Assembly (NCBI GenBank): GCA_963788965.1
Contig: CAWBIK010000006.1
Location: 1,364,001 to 1,428,000, forward strand
DNA: 64,000 nt
Direction of reading: 5' to 3'
Origin: QHXQ01 sp963788965
GTDB taxonomy: Bacteria > Acidobacteriota > Blastocatellia > Pyrinomonadales > Pyrinomonadaceae
A program made the position numbers and the translations under genes. Each line of letters begins with the position of its first letter. Positions within the stretch are counted from its first letter, which is position 1. The notes beneath the pieces were generated by a model that saw nothing but the letters and a program-made list of their open reading frames with translations, searched no databases and had not been told where the DNA came from. Below are positions 36,560 through 47,516 of this stretch, piece after piece.

Positions 36560-38857
36560 TTAACGCTCCTCGAAGATCGGAATCTCCATCAGCCGCCACT
36601 GCCCGCCCGCGCGCGTGATGCTGAAGACGGCCGTGATCGTCTTGTCGCGGTTGTCGGAGCGGGCGGTGATCTGCACGTCGGCCATAACCCGGTCGCCGCC
36701 CGTCGGTTCAGTGCGCAGCACTTTGGTCTGCCAGATTTCAGGCTGCGTGGCGACGAAACCTTTCGAGAAGTTGGACAGTTCACCGGGCATGACCAGTGCG
36801 TCGATCTCGGCCTTGCGGCCGCTCTTGATCGCTTGATCGAGTTGCGTGAAGAACTGTTTGACCGACTCGTCGGGCGCGGGCGCGGTCTGATTCTTGAGCC
36901 GGGCCGTGCGCGCGGCGAGCGTGGCCGCATAACCGCCTTCGGTTCGCACGGCTTCGTCATAACGCCGCGCCGCTTCCGTCGCCTGTCCTTTGCGTTGCGC
37001 GATCTCGGCGAGGCCGTAAGCGCCCCAAGCGAGCGCCGTGGGCAGCGGCAACTTGTCGTCGAGCGCGGCGCGAAACTCCTGCTCGGCGTCGGGCAGACGA
37101 TTCTGTTCAAGCAGGGCGCGGGCGAGTTCGATGCGCGCCTCCTGCAAGAGCGGCGCGGCTTGCAACAGCGTGCGCGCAACCGTTTCGGCGCGCGCAAAAT
37201 CGCCCGCCCCGTAGAAGCGGCGCGCTTCCGCCAGCGCCTCTAAGAGCGAGGGCGCGCGCGGCGCTGTGTCGTTCGCGTAGTCGATCTGCGGATAAAGCTT
37301 ATCGGGATCGATCTCTGTACGCACAAGTTTGGCGGCCGTTTTGAAATGCACTTCGCCGAAGTCGTTCGCGGGAATCGTCACGTCTTGCACGAGTCGTTGT
37401 CCCGTGTCGGTTAGTGCGACGACCGGCACAGTGATCGTTTGCGCGCCCGTGTTCCTGAGCGCCGCGACCCAATCCGCGCCGCGTTGTTGCGGCAGCCCGA
37501 CCTGTAGATCGAGTTCGTTCGGTTGATCGAGTTGCGTGTCGAGCAAAGACTTGAGCGTCGCACCGCCGCGCTCGTTCAACGCCGCGCGCAAGGACGCGAG
37601 CGTGACTTCGCCGGTTTGCATTTGCGTGCGCAAGAGACTCGTGAAGACATCGCGGCCGATTGTGCGTTCGACCAGACGCCAGAGCATCGCGCCCTTGTTG
37701 GCAACCGAAGTGAAGTAGTTCTGATCGAGTTGAGTCGCCTGCGCGAGCGGCGCGTCGCGGCCGGCGATGCCCGCGTAGGCGATGCGCTCGCGCAAACGTT
37801 CGGCGTCGGCCGCGTCGCGCCCAAACTGCTTTTCAAGAAACAGCGTGACCAGATAACGCACCAGCCCTTCGCGCACCACGCCTGAACCTTCGCCGCGCAC
37901 GGGCGCTATGCCGCCCAACCACAAGCGCGCGACTGCCTCGGCGATTGACACGGCGGTCGTCGCATCAACCTTGCTGCGCCGGAACGAGGCCGCGTCGAGC
38001 AACACAGTGCCGCCCGTGTCGAAGCCTGCGCCACGACGCGCGGCGACGAGGCGCACGGGCACATCGGGCGCAGGCCCGAACAGCGTAGCGAAGTAAGCGC
38101 GCGCGGCCGCGGCGAACGCGATCAACTGCTCGGCCTGTTTGCGCTCGTCGGCAGATGCGCCGGTGAACGTGTGCGCGCTGATGCCGCGCGCGTCGCCCGT
38201 CCCTTCAATCGTCTCCCACTTACCGGTCAGGAAGAACGGCTGCGCGGCGAGTTTCTGATCGAAGGTCGCGCCCGTCATTTGACCGGATGACATAACCGTT
38301 GTGCCCGCTGGCGCGTTGACCGTTAGACGCACGGGCGCGAAGTCCGCACCGCGCACGGCATAAGGCGTGTTGGGCGCGGGATACCAGAAGGAGAGCGGCA
38401 GAAATTGCGCGCCTTCGGGCGAGATGGCGGCGAGGCCGGAGTTCTTGCCAAGCACAGGTCCGGTCAGCGGCAGATTGTAGTCGATGATGACATTGACCGT
38501 GGCGTTCGGCGGAAAGCTTGACGGCAGACTGATCTGGGCCATCTGCGTCTGCGTCCGCGAATCTTCACGCTTAACGAACGTCGCGGTCGCACCACCGACG
38601 TTGACGGACTTGATCTCGGCCGTCGGGCTAAGCCGCACAGTGAACGTGCGCCCGATGCCCTGCCCGACGTTGCGCGCGGTCAGATCGGCACGCGCCGCCA
38701 GCGTGCGTTCGTCTGCGCCGGACGCGGGCAAGGTCGCCGTGATGTCGAAGCGCGTCACCTGCCACGCGGCGGTCGGCTCGGTCTGCGCGCTCGTGGTGTG
38801 CGTTAGGCTGAACAGTAAAAGAATGGAAAACAGTTTGAGCGGGCGAAGGTGTTTCAT
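36560..38857 (-). CDS. Secreted M1-peptidase-like protein lacking the zinc motif, with TPR-like region
   Basis: 765 residues. Signal peptide to about residue 24. Residues 30-230 form the beta-saddle typical of M1 aminopeptidases; the helical catalytic-like domain follows, but where HExxH...E is expected the sequence is SIAEAVARLWLGG...VREGLVRYL, so the zinc-binding His and catalytic Glu pair is missing. A helical TPR-like stretch lies at about 555-660 (FARAETVARTLLQ...PDAEQEFRAALD), and an NTF2/SnoaL-like module at about 670-765. It probably is a non-catalytic binding or scaffold protein. It is 15 bp after kdsA and 8 bp before kdsC, so cotranscription with Kdo synthesis is likely. Confidence 0.7.
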   Translation of the reverse strand: MKHLRPLKLFSILLLFSLTHTTSAQTEPTAAWQVTRFDITATLPASGADERTLAARADLTARNVGQGIGRTFTVRLSPTAEIKSVNVGGATATFVKREDSRTQTQMAQISLPSSFPPNATVNVIIDYNLPLTGPVLGKNSGLAAISPEGAQFLPLSFWYPAPNTPYAVRGADFAPVRLTVNAPAGTTVMSSGQMTGATFDQKLAAQPFFLTGKWETIEGTGDARGISAHTFTGASADERKQAEQLIAFAAAARAYFATLFGPAPDVPVRLVAARRGAGFDTGGTVLLDAASFRRSKVDATTAVSIAEAVARLWLGGIAPVRGEGSGVVREGLVRYLVTLFLEKQFGRDAADAERLRERIAYAGIAGRDAPLAQATQLDQNYFTSVANKGAMLWRLVERTIGRDVFTSLLRTQMQTGEVTLASLRAALNERGGATLKSLLDTQLDQPNELDLQVGLPQQRGADWVAALRNTGAQTITVPVVALTDTGQRLVQDVTIPANDFGEVHFKTAAKLVRTEIDPDKLYPQIDYANDTAPRAPSLLEALAEARRFYGAGDFARAETVARTLLQAAPLLQEARIELARALLEQNRLPDAEQEFRAALDDKLPLPTALAWGAYGLAEIAQRKGQATEAARRYDEAVRTEGGYAATLAARTARLKNQTAPAPDESVKQFFTQLDQAIKSGRKAEIDALVMPGELSNFSKGFVATQPEIWQTKVLRTEPTGGDRVMADVQITARSDNRDKTITAVFSITRAGGQWRLMEIPIFEER

Positions 38858-38872
38858 AAGTTGTGCGAATGA

Positions 38873-39733
38873 TCAGTTGATATTCGGCGCGTGCGTCGTG
38901 TGCCGGACCAGCGCGTGCAGATCGCGGAGCATGTGCAGCAGCGGTTCAAGCCGCGCGAGCGGCAACGCGTTCGGGCCGTCTGACAATGCCTGCGCGGGGT
39001 TGTCGTGGACTTCCATGAAGACCGCATCCACACCACAAGCGACCCCGGCGCGTGCGAGCGGTTCGATGTACTCGGACTGGCCGCCAGTTGCATGCCCAAG
39101 CCCGCCCGGCAGTTGCAGGCTATGCGTCACGTCGAACACAACCGGCGCACCGAAGCTCCGCATGATCGGAAACGAGCGCATGTCCACAACCAGATTGTGA
39201 TAACCGAACGATGCGCCCCGTTCGGTCAGCAACAATTTCTCGCACCCGGCCGCGCGCGCCTTCTGCACGATGTTGCGCGCGTCCGCGGGCGCGAGAAACT
39301 GGCCCTTCTTGACGTTGACCACGCGCCCCGAACGCGCCGCCGCATCGATCAGATCGGTCTGCCTGCACAGGAACGCGGGAATCTGCAACACGTCCGCGAC
39401 CTCCGCGACCGGCTCTATTTGAGATACGTCGTGTACGTCGGTTAAGACGGGCACGCCCACCTCTTCTTTAACGCGACGTAAGACGGCCAAGCCTTGCTCC
39501 ATGCCAAGCCCACGAAAGCTTTCATGCGACGAGCGGTTGGCTTTGTCATACGATGCCTTGAAGACGTAATCGAGGCCCGCGCTACGTGCGCGCGCACTGC
39601 ACTCACGCGCCATCATCAACGCGTGCTCCGCCGATTCGATCACGCACGGGCCGGCGATGATCGTCAAACGCCCGTCGCCGAACGTCACATCGCCCACGCG
39701 AAATGGTTTGATCTGGCTTTCGTCAGTCATCAT
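38873..39733 (-). CDS. kdsA: 3-deoxy-8-phosphooctulonate synthase
   Basis: 286 residues. DAHP-synthase-like TIM barrel with IIAGPCVIES near the N-terminus, FKASYDKANRSS, TDVHD, PAFLCRQTDL, KKGQFLAP and TERGASFGYHNLVVDMR. Condenses arabinose-5-phosphate with phosphoenolpyruvate to Kdo-8-P. The Cys of AGPC and the DVHxxxQ-type region suggest either a metal-dependent or independent form; not resolved. Operon with the M1-like gene and kdsC downstream. Two consecutive ATG codons (39733 and 39730) could start it. Confidence 0.95.
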   Translation of the reverse strand: MMTDESQIKPFRVGDVTFGDGRLTIIAGPCVIESAEHALMMARECSARARSAGLDYVFKASYDKANRSSHESFRGLGMEQGLAVLRRVKEEVGVPVLTDVHDVSQIEPVAEVADVLQIPAFLCRQTDLIDAAARSGRVVNVKKGQFLAPADARNIVQKARAAGCEKLLLTERGASFGYHNLVVDMRSFPIMRSFGAPVVFDVTHSLQLPGGLGHATGGQSEYIEPLARAGVACGVDAVFMEVHDNPAQALSDGPNALPLARLEPLLHMLRDLHALVRHTTHAPNIN

Positions 39734-39791
39734 GCTTCATGCTTATCTACGACCGAGCCGCGTGCCTGTAACAACGCCGCGACTTGATCGC

Positions 39792-41384
39792 TCAGAACGG
39801 ATTCTTAAAAACCTTCTTCAACTTCTTGACCACGCCGCCGAGTTTCGACCCTTTCTTTTCCTGCGCCGGTTTGCTACGCGCCGGTTTCTTCTCGCCCCGC
39901 TTATTGTTCGCGTTACCTTCGGGCGAAGGCGAAGGTTTAGGCGTAGGTGTGGGCGTCGGCGTCGGCGTCGCATTCGGCAAGGGTTGGGGCGTGCCGCCTT
40001 CGGCTCCGATGCTGGGCGTGACGCGCAGGAAGGCGGGCTGCATGAAAGCGACCGCGCCGATCAAGAGCATCAAGCTGACGAACGCACCGGCCAAGACGAG
40101 CGGCAACAGGCGACGTATGTGATGCTGCTCTTGCTGCTGCTTGATGTAGATGCGCAGACGTGTGAACGGGCGCGCATGCTCAAGCCCGTTGCCGTCCGGT
40201 ATGGTCGGCGTGGGCGGCGCGAGTTCATCAGTGCGCGCGCGCGCGTTGCCCGCCGTGTCCGCGAGCATAGTCGTCTCGCGCGGTGCGGCGGCGGCGCGGC
40301 GTGCGCGCAACTGTTCGATGTCGAGCACGAGCCGGCCCGAGGGCGTCTGCGTGCCTGCATCGCGCAAGAGGTCTGCGGTCGGCGCGGTGAACTCGGCGGC
40401 GTGTTCGAGGCCGAGCCGTTGCGCCGTCTGATACAACTCGCGGCGAAACTCGCTCGCGTCCGCCGGTCGTTCTTCGGGGTTCTTCGCCAACGCGCGCAGG
40501 ACCACCGCTTCAAGCGCCGCCGGGATCGCGGGGCGTAACTCGCGCGGGCGGCGCGGCGGCTTCGACGAATGCTGCACGGCGACCGCGATGGGCGTCGTGC
40601 CGTTGAACGGCGTGACGCCCGTTAACATCTCGTAGAGGATGATGCCGAGGCTGTACACGTCGGCAGCGGGCGAGAGCTTTGCGCCGTCGCACTGTTCGGG
40701 CGACATATAGCGCGGCGTGCCGATCATCACGCCGGTCTGTGTCAGCGCGTGCGTCTCGGCATCTTCCACCGCATCGGCCGCCAGCTTGGCGATGCCGAAG
40801 TCGAGGACCTTGACGACGGGCGGCGAACTGCGGCGTTGCGCGATGAAGATGTTGCCCGGTTTCAGATCACGATGGATGATGCCGCCCTCGTGCGCCGCCG
40901 CGACCGCCGCCGCAACTTGTAGCATCAACGACACGGCGCGCGCCACATCGAGCGGCGCTTCGAGCATCAACACATCACGCAAGGAGCGCCCTTCGAGCAA
41001 CTCCATCACGATATAGACCAGCCCGTCCGAGGTCTGGCCGAAGTCGGTCACGGCGGCCACGTTCGGGTGCTGCAAGCTTCCGGCGGCACGCGCCTCGCGG
41101 CGAAAACGCGCCCGCGCGGCCTCGTCCTCGACGAACCGCGTGTTGAGTACTTTAACGGCGACCGGGCGGTCGATCAGTAGATGCGTCGCACGATAGACCA
41201 TGCCCATCCCGCCCTCGCCCAGTTGCTCGTCAAGACGGTACTTGTCGTCAAGCACGCGCCCCACTAGCGGGTCGATAGGAAGATAGTCCACCACCGTCGC
41301 GTCGGCTCGCAACGGCGTGCCGTCCGCCGTGCAATGCCTGACCTCCGGCGCATAATGCCGGCCGCATGTCGGACACTGAAGCAT
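39792..41384 (-). CDS. Ser/Thr protein kinase (PknB-like) with N-terminal zinc ribbon
   Basis: 530 residues from ATG 41384. Residues 1-20 hold a half zinc ribbon (CPTCGRHY...HC). The kinase domain spans about 45-310: glycine loop LGEGGMGMVYRA, Lys in PVAVKVLN, catalytic loop IHRDLKPGNIFI, DFG as LDFGIAKL, and GTPRYMSPEQ. One membrane helix lies near residue 440 (LLPLVLAGAFVSLMLLIGAV). The external tail is Pro/Thr- and Lys-rich, without PASTA repeats. It is located ahead of the kds genes on the same strand. A PP2C phosphatase that could oppose it is at 49.9 kb. Confidence 0.92.
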   Translation of the reverse strand: MLQCPTCGRHYAPEVRHCTADGTPLRADATVVDYLPIDPLVGRVLDDKYRLDEQLGEGGMGMVYRATHLLIDRPVAVKVLNTRFVEDEAARARFRREARAAGSLQHPNVAAVTDFGQTSDGLVYIVMELLEGRSLRDVLMLEAPLDVARAVSLMLQVAAAVAAAHEGGIIHRDLKPGNIFIAQRRSSPPVVKVLDFGIAKLAADAVEDAETHALTQTGVMIGTPRYMSPEQCDGAKLSPAADVYSLGIILYEMLTGVTPFNGTTPIAVAVQHSSKPPRRPRELRPAIPAALEAVVLRALAKNPEERPADASEFRRELYQTAQRLGLEHAAEFTAPTADLLRDAGTQTPSGRLVLDIEQLRARRAAAAPRETTMLADTAGNARARTDELAPPTPTIPDGNGLEHARPFTRLRIYIKQQQEQHHIRRLLPLVLAGAFVSLMLLIGAVAFMQPAFLRVTPSIGAEGGTPQPLPNATPTPTPTPTPKPSPSPEGNANNKRGEKKPARSKPAQEKKGSKLGGVVKKLKKVFKNPF

Positions 41385-41397
41385 AAGAACAGTATTA

Positions 41398-41464
41398 AGT
41401 GACAAGTGACGAGTGACAAATTCACCACTGCTTGCTCGTCACTTGTCACTTGTCACTTGTCACT
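41398..41464. repeat. 7-mer-type palindrome (GTGACAA family)
   Basis: Left arm of tandem AGTGACA/AGTGACG units (41398-41419) mirrored by GTCACTT units (41434-41464). The right arm encodes the last residues and TGA stop (41453-41455) of the GNAT gene on the minus strand. Confidence 0.88.
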
Positions 41465-42022
41465 ATTGTCGTGTCTGTCGTGCAAAATGTACAGCGAAGC
41501 GTCCGGGCGAAAGTCGGCGCGGGTGATGGTGTAATAGACCACTTCGGGGAATTCTAAATAGGGCGCGCGCTTGAGGAAACGCAGCCCCAGTTTCTCCATC
41601 ACGCGCCACGAGCCGACATTCTCCGGCAACGCCAGCGCGGTGATGGTGTCGAAGCCGAGCCGCTCGAAGCCGTGGCGGATGCTGGCGCGCGCGGCCTCTG
41701 TGGCGAGGCCCAAGCCCCAGTGCGAGCGCGCAATTCCGTAACCGAGATCGACGTGCGACGGCTTCTCCTGCAAGCCGCACCAGCCGAGGAACGCGCCCGT
41801 CTGCTTGTCATCGACCGCCCACCGATCAAACCCATGCTCACGCCAACGCGCAATGACGCCGCGCAAGTCCTGCTCCACCTGTTCGGGCGGCGACGGCGTA
41901 ATGGTCAGATAGCGCGCCATCTCCGGGTCGCCACGCAACTCGATCATCCCCGGCAGATCGTCAAGCGTGAACGGGCGCAAACGCAAGCGTTCGGTTTCGA
42001 TCTCAGGCCAAGTCGTACTCAT
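41453..42022 (-). CDS. GNAT-family N-acetyltransferase (RimJ/RimL-like)
   Basis: 189 residues from ATG 42022. Pattern ETERLRLRPFTLDDLPGM at the start, WGLGLATEAARASIRHGF (acetyl-CoA pyrophosphate loop) and ALPENVGSWRVMEKLGLR, as in the ribosomal-protein-Ser/Ala acetyltransferase subgroup. The substrate is not predictable. The C-terminal residues SDK and the stop codon come from an intergenic repeat, implying recent replacement of the original 3' end. Confidence 0.85.
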   Translation of the reverse strand: MSTTWPEIETERLRLRPFTLDDLPGMIELRGDPEMARYLTITPSPPEQVEQDLRGVIARWREHGFDRWAVDDKQTGAFLGWCGLQEKPSHVDLGYGIARSHWGLGLATEAARASIRHGFERLGFDTITALALPENVGSWRVMEKLGLRFLKRAPYLEFPEVVYYTITRADFRPDASLYILHDRHDNSDK

Positions 42023-42062
42023 TGGGTTATAAAATGAGGAAGCTGATAACAACGTAACAGGT

Positions 42063-42290
42063 CTATCGTTCGCCGGGCACTTGCGTCTTCGCAACCTTCA
42101 ACAGCAGCCGCAACGCATCGTTGACCGCTTGCGCGTCAGGAAAGGCAGCCGCCACGTCCGGCTCAAGCAACACCAGATTTGTCCCGGCGCGATAACGCTC
42201 AACATATTTGCCACGCACCCGGCCCTGCAACTTTGAGAAGTCGTATTCAGGCCGCATTTCGTCTGCCTGCTCCGGCTCAGTTTCTTTCAT
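42063..42290 (-). CDS. BrnA-like antitoxin partner
   Basis: 75 residues from ATG 42290 (AAAGAGAG upstream); a GTG 15 bases earlier is possible. The core EYDFSKLQGRVRGKY, followed by LVLLEPDVAAAFPDAQAVNDALRLLL, is a ribbon-helix-helix-like DNA-binding unit that I associate with BrnT partners. It overlaps the BrnT gene end by 14 bp, showing translational coupling. It would neutralise BrnT and repress the pair. Confidence 0.75.
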   Translation of the reverse strand: MKETEPEQADEMRPEYDFSKLQGRVRGKYVERYRAGTNLVLLEPDVAAAFPDAQAVNDALRLLLKVAKTQVPGER

Positions 42291-42549
42291 AAGACTCTCT
42301 TTCACTACGCGTCGGCTCGCGCGCGTTGATTATACGAACAACCGCTCCGTCGTCCGTATGTGCCACAAGCAACATTCTACCTTGTTCTGATGTGCCGATG
42401 ATAAGAAACCGCTGCTCCTCAGTGGAGTGATCAGGATCGTCAAACGTGTCGGATAGTGGATCGCCGAAGACACTCGTTGCCTCCTCGAATGAGACGCTAT
42501 GCTTTGCGAGGTTGCGCGCAGCTTTCTCTTCATCCCATTCAAAGCGCAT
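42277..42549 (-). CDS. brnT: BrnT-family ribonuclease toxin
   Basis: 90 residues. FEWDEEKAARNLAKHSVSFEEATSVFGDP is the BrnT signature (RelE-like fold), then RFLIIGTSEQGRMLLVAHTDD and VRIINAREPTRSERESYE, which contains the conserved Arg and C-terminal catalytic-like residues. An RNase that inhibits translation when free of its antitoxin. The pair follows pyrG by 13 bp on the same strand. Confidence 0.88.
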   Translation of the reverse strand: MRFEWDEEKAARNLAKHSVSFEEATSVFGDPLSDTFDDPDHSTEEQRFLIIGTSEQGRMLLVAHTDDGAVVRIINAREPTRSERESYERN

Positions 42550-42562
42550 GGTGGCTTAACTT

Positions 42563-44252
<1,690 letters not shown>

Positions 44253-44260
<8 letters not shown>

Positions 44261-44597
44261 CTCTCCCCTCCGCGTCTGTCGTCTCGTCTGCTTCGCTCAA
44301 CCGCGCGTCGCCGGTCACAGCATCAACCGCCTGTGTGTCGTCGCCTTCGCCCGGCAACTTCTTCTTGTTGTAATAGCCGTGCTTCAAATCCTTCTGCACC
44401 GCAACCGCCTTCGCCGCCTTCGGGTCAAGCAACTCTTGCAACGCGAACAGCCCCGCCTTCGCCGCCGCACCTTCGCGCGCACGCTGCTCAAACTCTGCCT
44501 CACTGATCCGGCGAGACGGCGCGCTCAACTTAGCCGACGCCACGATGCCGCCCACCACGATCAACACGATAAGTGCGAGTCCGATCCAGTCGCTCAT
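44253..44597 (-). CDS. Small single-pass membrane protein, unknown
   Basis: 114 residues. One N-terminal membrane helix (about 4-22, IGLALIVLIVVGGIVASA), then a charged helical cytosolic part with GYYNKKKLPGEGDD and an acidic C-terminus. No family recognised. Translationally coupled to pyrG by an 8-bp overlap and 55 bp after kdsB. Confidence 0.55.
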
Positions 44598-44612
44598 AAC
44601 ACATAGCTCGAT

Positions 44613-44664
44613 GTTTCAGGTTACAGGTTCATTGCTCATGACTGAACAGACCTTAACCTGAAAC
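44613..44664. repeat. 7-mer-type palindrome (CAGGTTA)
   Basis: 11-bp perfect arms GTTTCAGGTTA (44613-44623) and its complement (44654-44664), with further CAGGTTC/TGAAC units inside. It sits between kdsB and the small membrane-protein gene, codirectional. Confidence 0.75.
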
Positions 44665-45476
44665 TTGTGATCTGAGATTCTCTTCGACGATGGCACGCAC
44701 GCGCTCCAAGTCAGCGGGCGTGTCCACGCCGATTGAAGGTTCGTCGGTTACGACGACGCGCACGCGCGCGCCGCGTTCAAGGATGCGTAACTGTTCGAGT
44801 GCTTCCGTGCGTTCGAGCGCGGACGCGGGCCACTGTGCGTATTGCAACAAAAATTCGCGGCGATAGACGTACAGCCCCGTGTGCTTGCGAAAGCCCGCGA
44901 GCAGCGCCGGTTCGACTTCGAGCGCCGCCGCGAGCGAGCCGTAGCGACGCGCCGCCTCGCGCGGATACGGAACGGGCGCGCGCGAAAAGTAGAGCGCGTA
45001 GCCGCGTTCGTCCGTCACCACTTTCACCACGTCGGGGCTAAGCACGTCCGCCGCCCGTTCGATGGCCTCGCACGTCGTCGCCACCGCCGCGTCGTTGTCT
45101 GAGAGCAACGCCTCAACTGCGCGTTCAATCGTGCGCGGCGCAATCAACGGCTCGTCGCCTTGCACGTTGACGATCACGTCAACGTCGTCGAGCGTCGCCG
45201 CGACTTCGGCCAGTCGATCACTGCCGCTCTGATGATCCGCGCGCGTCAAGACCGCTTCGTAACCGGCAGCGCGCACGGCGTCGAGTATGCGTGCATCGTC
45301 GGTCGCCACAATGGCCCGCGCGACGTGGCGGGCGGCGAGCGCGCGTTCGACCACGCGCACGATCATCGGCGGCCTGCGATGTCGAGTAAAGGCTTGCCGG
45401 GGAGACGCGACGAATGGAAGCGTGCGGGAATGACGGCGACGGTCTGTAACGGTTGTGGCGAGTCCGTGCGGTTCAC
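44653..45476 (-). CDS. kdsB: 3-deoxy-manno-octulosonate cytidylyltransferase, one frameshift
   Basis: The N-terminal VAVIPARFHSSRLPGKPLLDIAGR lies in a different frame from PMIVRVVERA onwards; restoring one C in the GGCCGCCGATG run near 45372 joins them to about 270 residues. Further motifs are VATDD, VQGDEPLI and SIGVDTPADLE. Activates Kdo as CMP-Kdo for lipid A glycosylation. The start is uncertain: a GTG at 45474-45476 is the most upstream plausible codon in the corrected frame. Essential in LPS-containing bacteria, so the break is probably a sequence error. Confidence 0.88.
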
Positions 45477-45909
45477 GGGCCTGCACGATACCTTGCGGCG
45501 GCGCGGGTGTCAACGCGGCCGCGAACGGGTGCGCGCTTGTCGCCGACGACAGACAACTTTTGCTTGCAATTGCGGCGCATAAAATTCTTGTTCGTGGGTC
45601 AGTTTGAAAAAACCGCTCCATGCTTCGCTTAGCCGCGAGCAACCCGATGAAATGTTTTGTCTCGAACGCGCATGAACAATTAGAGCGCAGTGCGCCGGAC
45701 GAGTACGGCTAAGTACGGCCACTGCAAAAGCGATCTGGCAAATTTGAAATTGACCCAATACTAAATTCTTGACAGGTTTGCTGGACGGGCATAGAGTCTG
45801 GCCCGCTCGCACAAGGTATCTGCCGGGGTCGCCTCAAACGTTGGTTCATTAACTCAGCAGTTCAAGTAGTACCTGCCGTTCAATCCGTCCGCCCAAAGGA
45901 GACTTCCTT
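45477..45909. other. Intergenic region between divergent genes
   Basis: 433 bp without a gene. A candidate promoter for the rightward gene lies at 45769-45797. A frame on the plus strand around 45420-45582 contains Cys pairs that mimic a zinc ribbon but is the complement of kdsB and flanking DNA. No hairpin or repeat of note. Confidence 0.55.
45769..45797 (+). promoter_or_regulatory. Candidate sigma-70 promoter
   Basis: TTGACA (45769-45774), 17-base spacer, TAGAGT (45792-45797), 112 bp upstream of the membrane-protein start codon. Perfect -35, 4 of 6 at -10. Confidence 0.5.
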
Positions 45910-47418
45910 ATGTTCGGTTCCGACCTGCTCGACATTGCCATCGGCATGATCTTTGTCTATCTGCTCTTGAGTCTGATCTGCTCCGCGGCCAACGAGATCA
46001 TCGAAGCATGGCTGAAGAATCGCGCGACCGATCTGGAACGCGGCATTAGAGAGTTGCTCTCGCCGAACGCGGGCGTCTCGAATGAGGGCACGGTGGCCAA
46101 ACTCTATAACCACCCGTTGATCAACGGACTGCATAGAGGCTTCTATAAAGATTATGTGGCCTATTACAATCACAATAAATTCGTGCGCTGGCTGATCCGC
46201 ACGTTTACCACCAATCCCAAGTTGCCCTCTTATATCCCCGCGCGCAACTTCGCGCTCGCGTTGATGGATACAGTCTTACCGGCGACTTCAGCGCACACGC
46301 CGGCCGCGCAGACTGACGCCGCGGCCAACGGCGACGCAGCCGACGCAGATGCGGCTGGCGCAGCCGCGCCCGACGTGCCGGGGCCTGCGGGTGCGCTGCT
46401 CGAAGCAGACGCGCAAGCGGCCGACCGGCGCTCAGGAGCGACGGGGGCGACGCCTCCCAGCGCGCGCGCGGCTGCGGCTGCGCTGGCTGTGGCCGAGGCG
46501 GCCGAGGGCATTTCGTTGCAACCGCTGCGCGATGCGATTGGCGCGATCCCGAACAAGCAGACGCGCGATGCGTTATTGACGCTGGTTGATGCGGCCGTTA
46601 ACGATCCCGCCAAAGCGCGCGAGAACATCGAAGCGTGGTTCAACAGTTCGATGGATCGCGTCTCCGGCTGGTACAAGCAGCGCACACAGTTCATCATTTT
46701 CGTGCTTGGCTTCGCCATCGCCGTCGCGCTCAACGCCGATTCCGTCACGCTGGTTAAGAGTCTTTCAACTGATAAGACGTTACGCGACTCGCTGGTCGTC
46801 GCCGCCGAAGCCTACGCCAAAGCCAACCCGTCGCCCACACCCGCGACCACGACCGGAGCGGGGCCGCAGACGCAGCCGGCCGACGCCACAACCAAGCCGT
46901 CGCCCACGGTTGCCCCGCAGGCAACACCGTCCGTGTCGCCCACCGCCACGCCGTTAACATCTCCACCCGCGCCTGCCGCAGGCACAACCGGCACGACGAG
47001 CGACAACACCGGGACTAACGGCACAACGACCGGCACGACGACTGCCGGCACGACGGGCGCGACGACCGCCGCCCCTCAAACATCACCCACACCACCCTTG
47101 CCGCCCGAATGCGTCAAGGATGCGAACTCGCCGGAATGTAAACTCGCCAAGAATCGAGAAGCGATCAAGAACCTCGGCTTGCCCATCGGCTGGCTCGATG
47201 CGGGCGACGATGCGCGGCGCATCTGGCCCGGCAACAAGTGGCGACAGACGGGCGGCTGGCTCGATCAAATCTACTGGCACTTTTTTGGTTGGCTGATCAC
47301 GGCGCTGGCCGTCTCGCTCGGCGCGCCGTTCTGGTTCGACCTGCTCAACAAGTTCATCGTCGTCCGTTCAACGGTCAAGCCCCACGAAAAGAGTCGGGAA
47401 GAAGGCTCGAAGGAATAG
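45910..47418 (+). CDS. Membrane protein with long low-complexity linkers, unknown
   Basis: 502 residues, start ATG 45910 with AAAGGAG upstream. Membrane helices at about 6-28, 262-280 and 458-485. Conserved-looking parts are the N-terminal ANEIIEAWLKNRATDLERGIRELL-type helix, the NFALALMD segment and the WYKQRTQFIIF helix entrance. Between them are an Ala/Asp-rich linker (about 125-200) and a Pro/Thr/Gly-rich one (about 305-405). The linkers look extracytoplasmic or cytosolic spacers. No enzyme domain was recognised. Confidence 0.6.
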   Translation: MFGSDLLDIAIGMIFVYLLLSLICSAANEIIEAWLKNRATDLERGIRELLSPNAGVSNEGTVAKLYNHPLINGLHRGFYKDYVAYYNHNKFVRWLIRTFTTNPKLPSYIPARNFALALMDTVLPATSAHTPAAQTDAAANGDAADADAAGAAAPDVPGPAGALLEADAQAADRRSGATGATPPSARAAAAALAVAEAAEGISLQPLRDAIGAIPNKQTRDALLTLVDAAVNDPAKARENIEAWFNSSMDRVSGWYKQRTQFIIFVLGFAIAVALNADSVTLVKSLSTDKTLRDSLVVAAEAYAKANPSPTPATTTGAGPQTQPADATTKPSPTVAPQATPSVSPTATPLTSPPAPAAGTTGTTSDNTGTNGTTTGTTTAGTTGATTAAPQTSPTPPLPPECVKDANSPECKLAKNREAIKNLGLPIGWLDAGDDARRIWPGNKWRQTGGWLDQIYWHFFGWLITALAVSLGAPFWFDLLNKFIVVRSTVKPHEKSREEGSKE

Positions 47419-47516
47419 ACCTCTACGCGGCCGGCACAAGCGTCGGCCGATGACAGCGCGGCTCGGTGCGCGGGCTTCATTGTCCGCGCGCCCGGCTGCG
47501 GCCGGAGACGACGTGT

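Noticed and set aside
45420..45582. Possible zinc-ribbon protein on the plus strand (paired Cys)
   Set aside because: The frame is the complement of the kdsB N-terminus and flanking DNA; the Cys spacing is coincidental.
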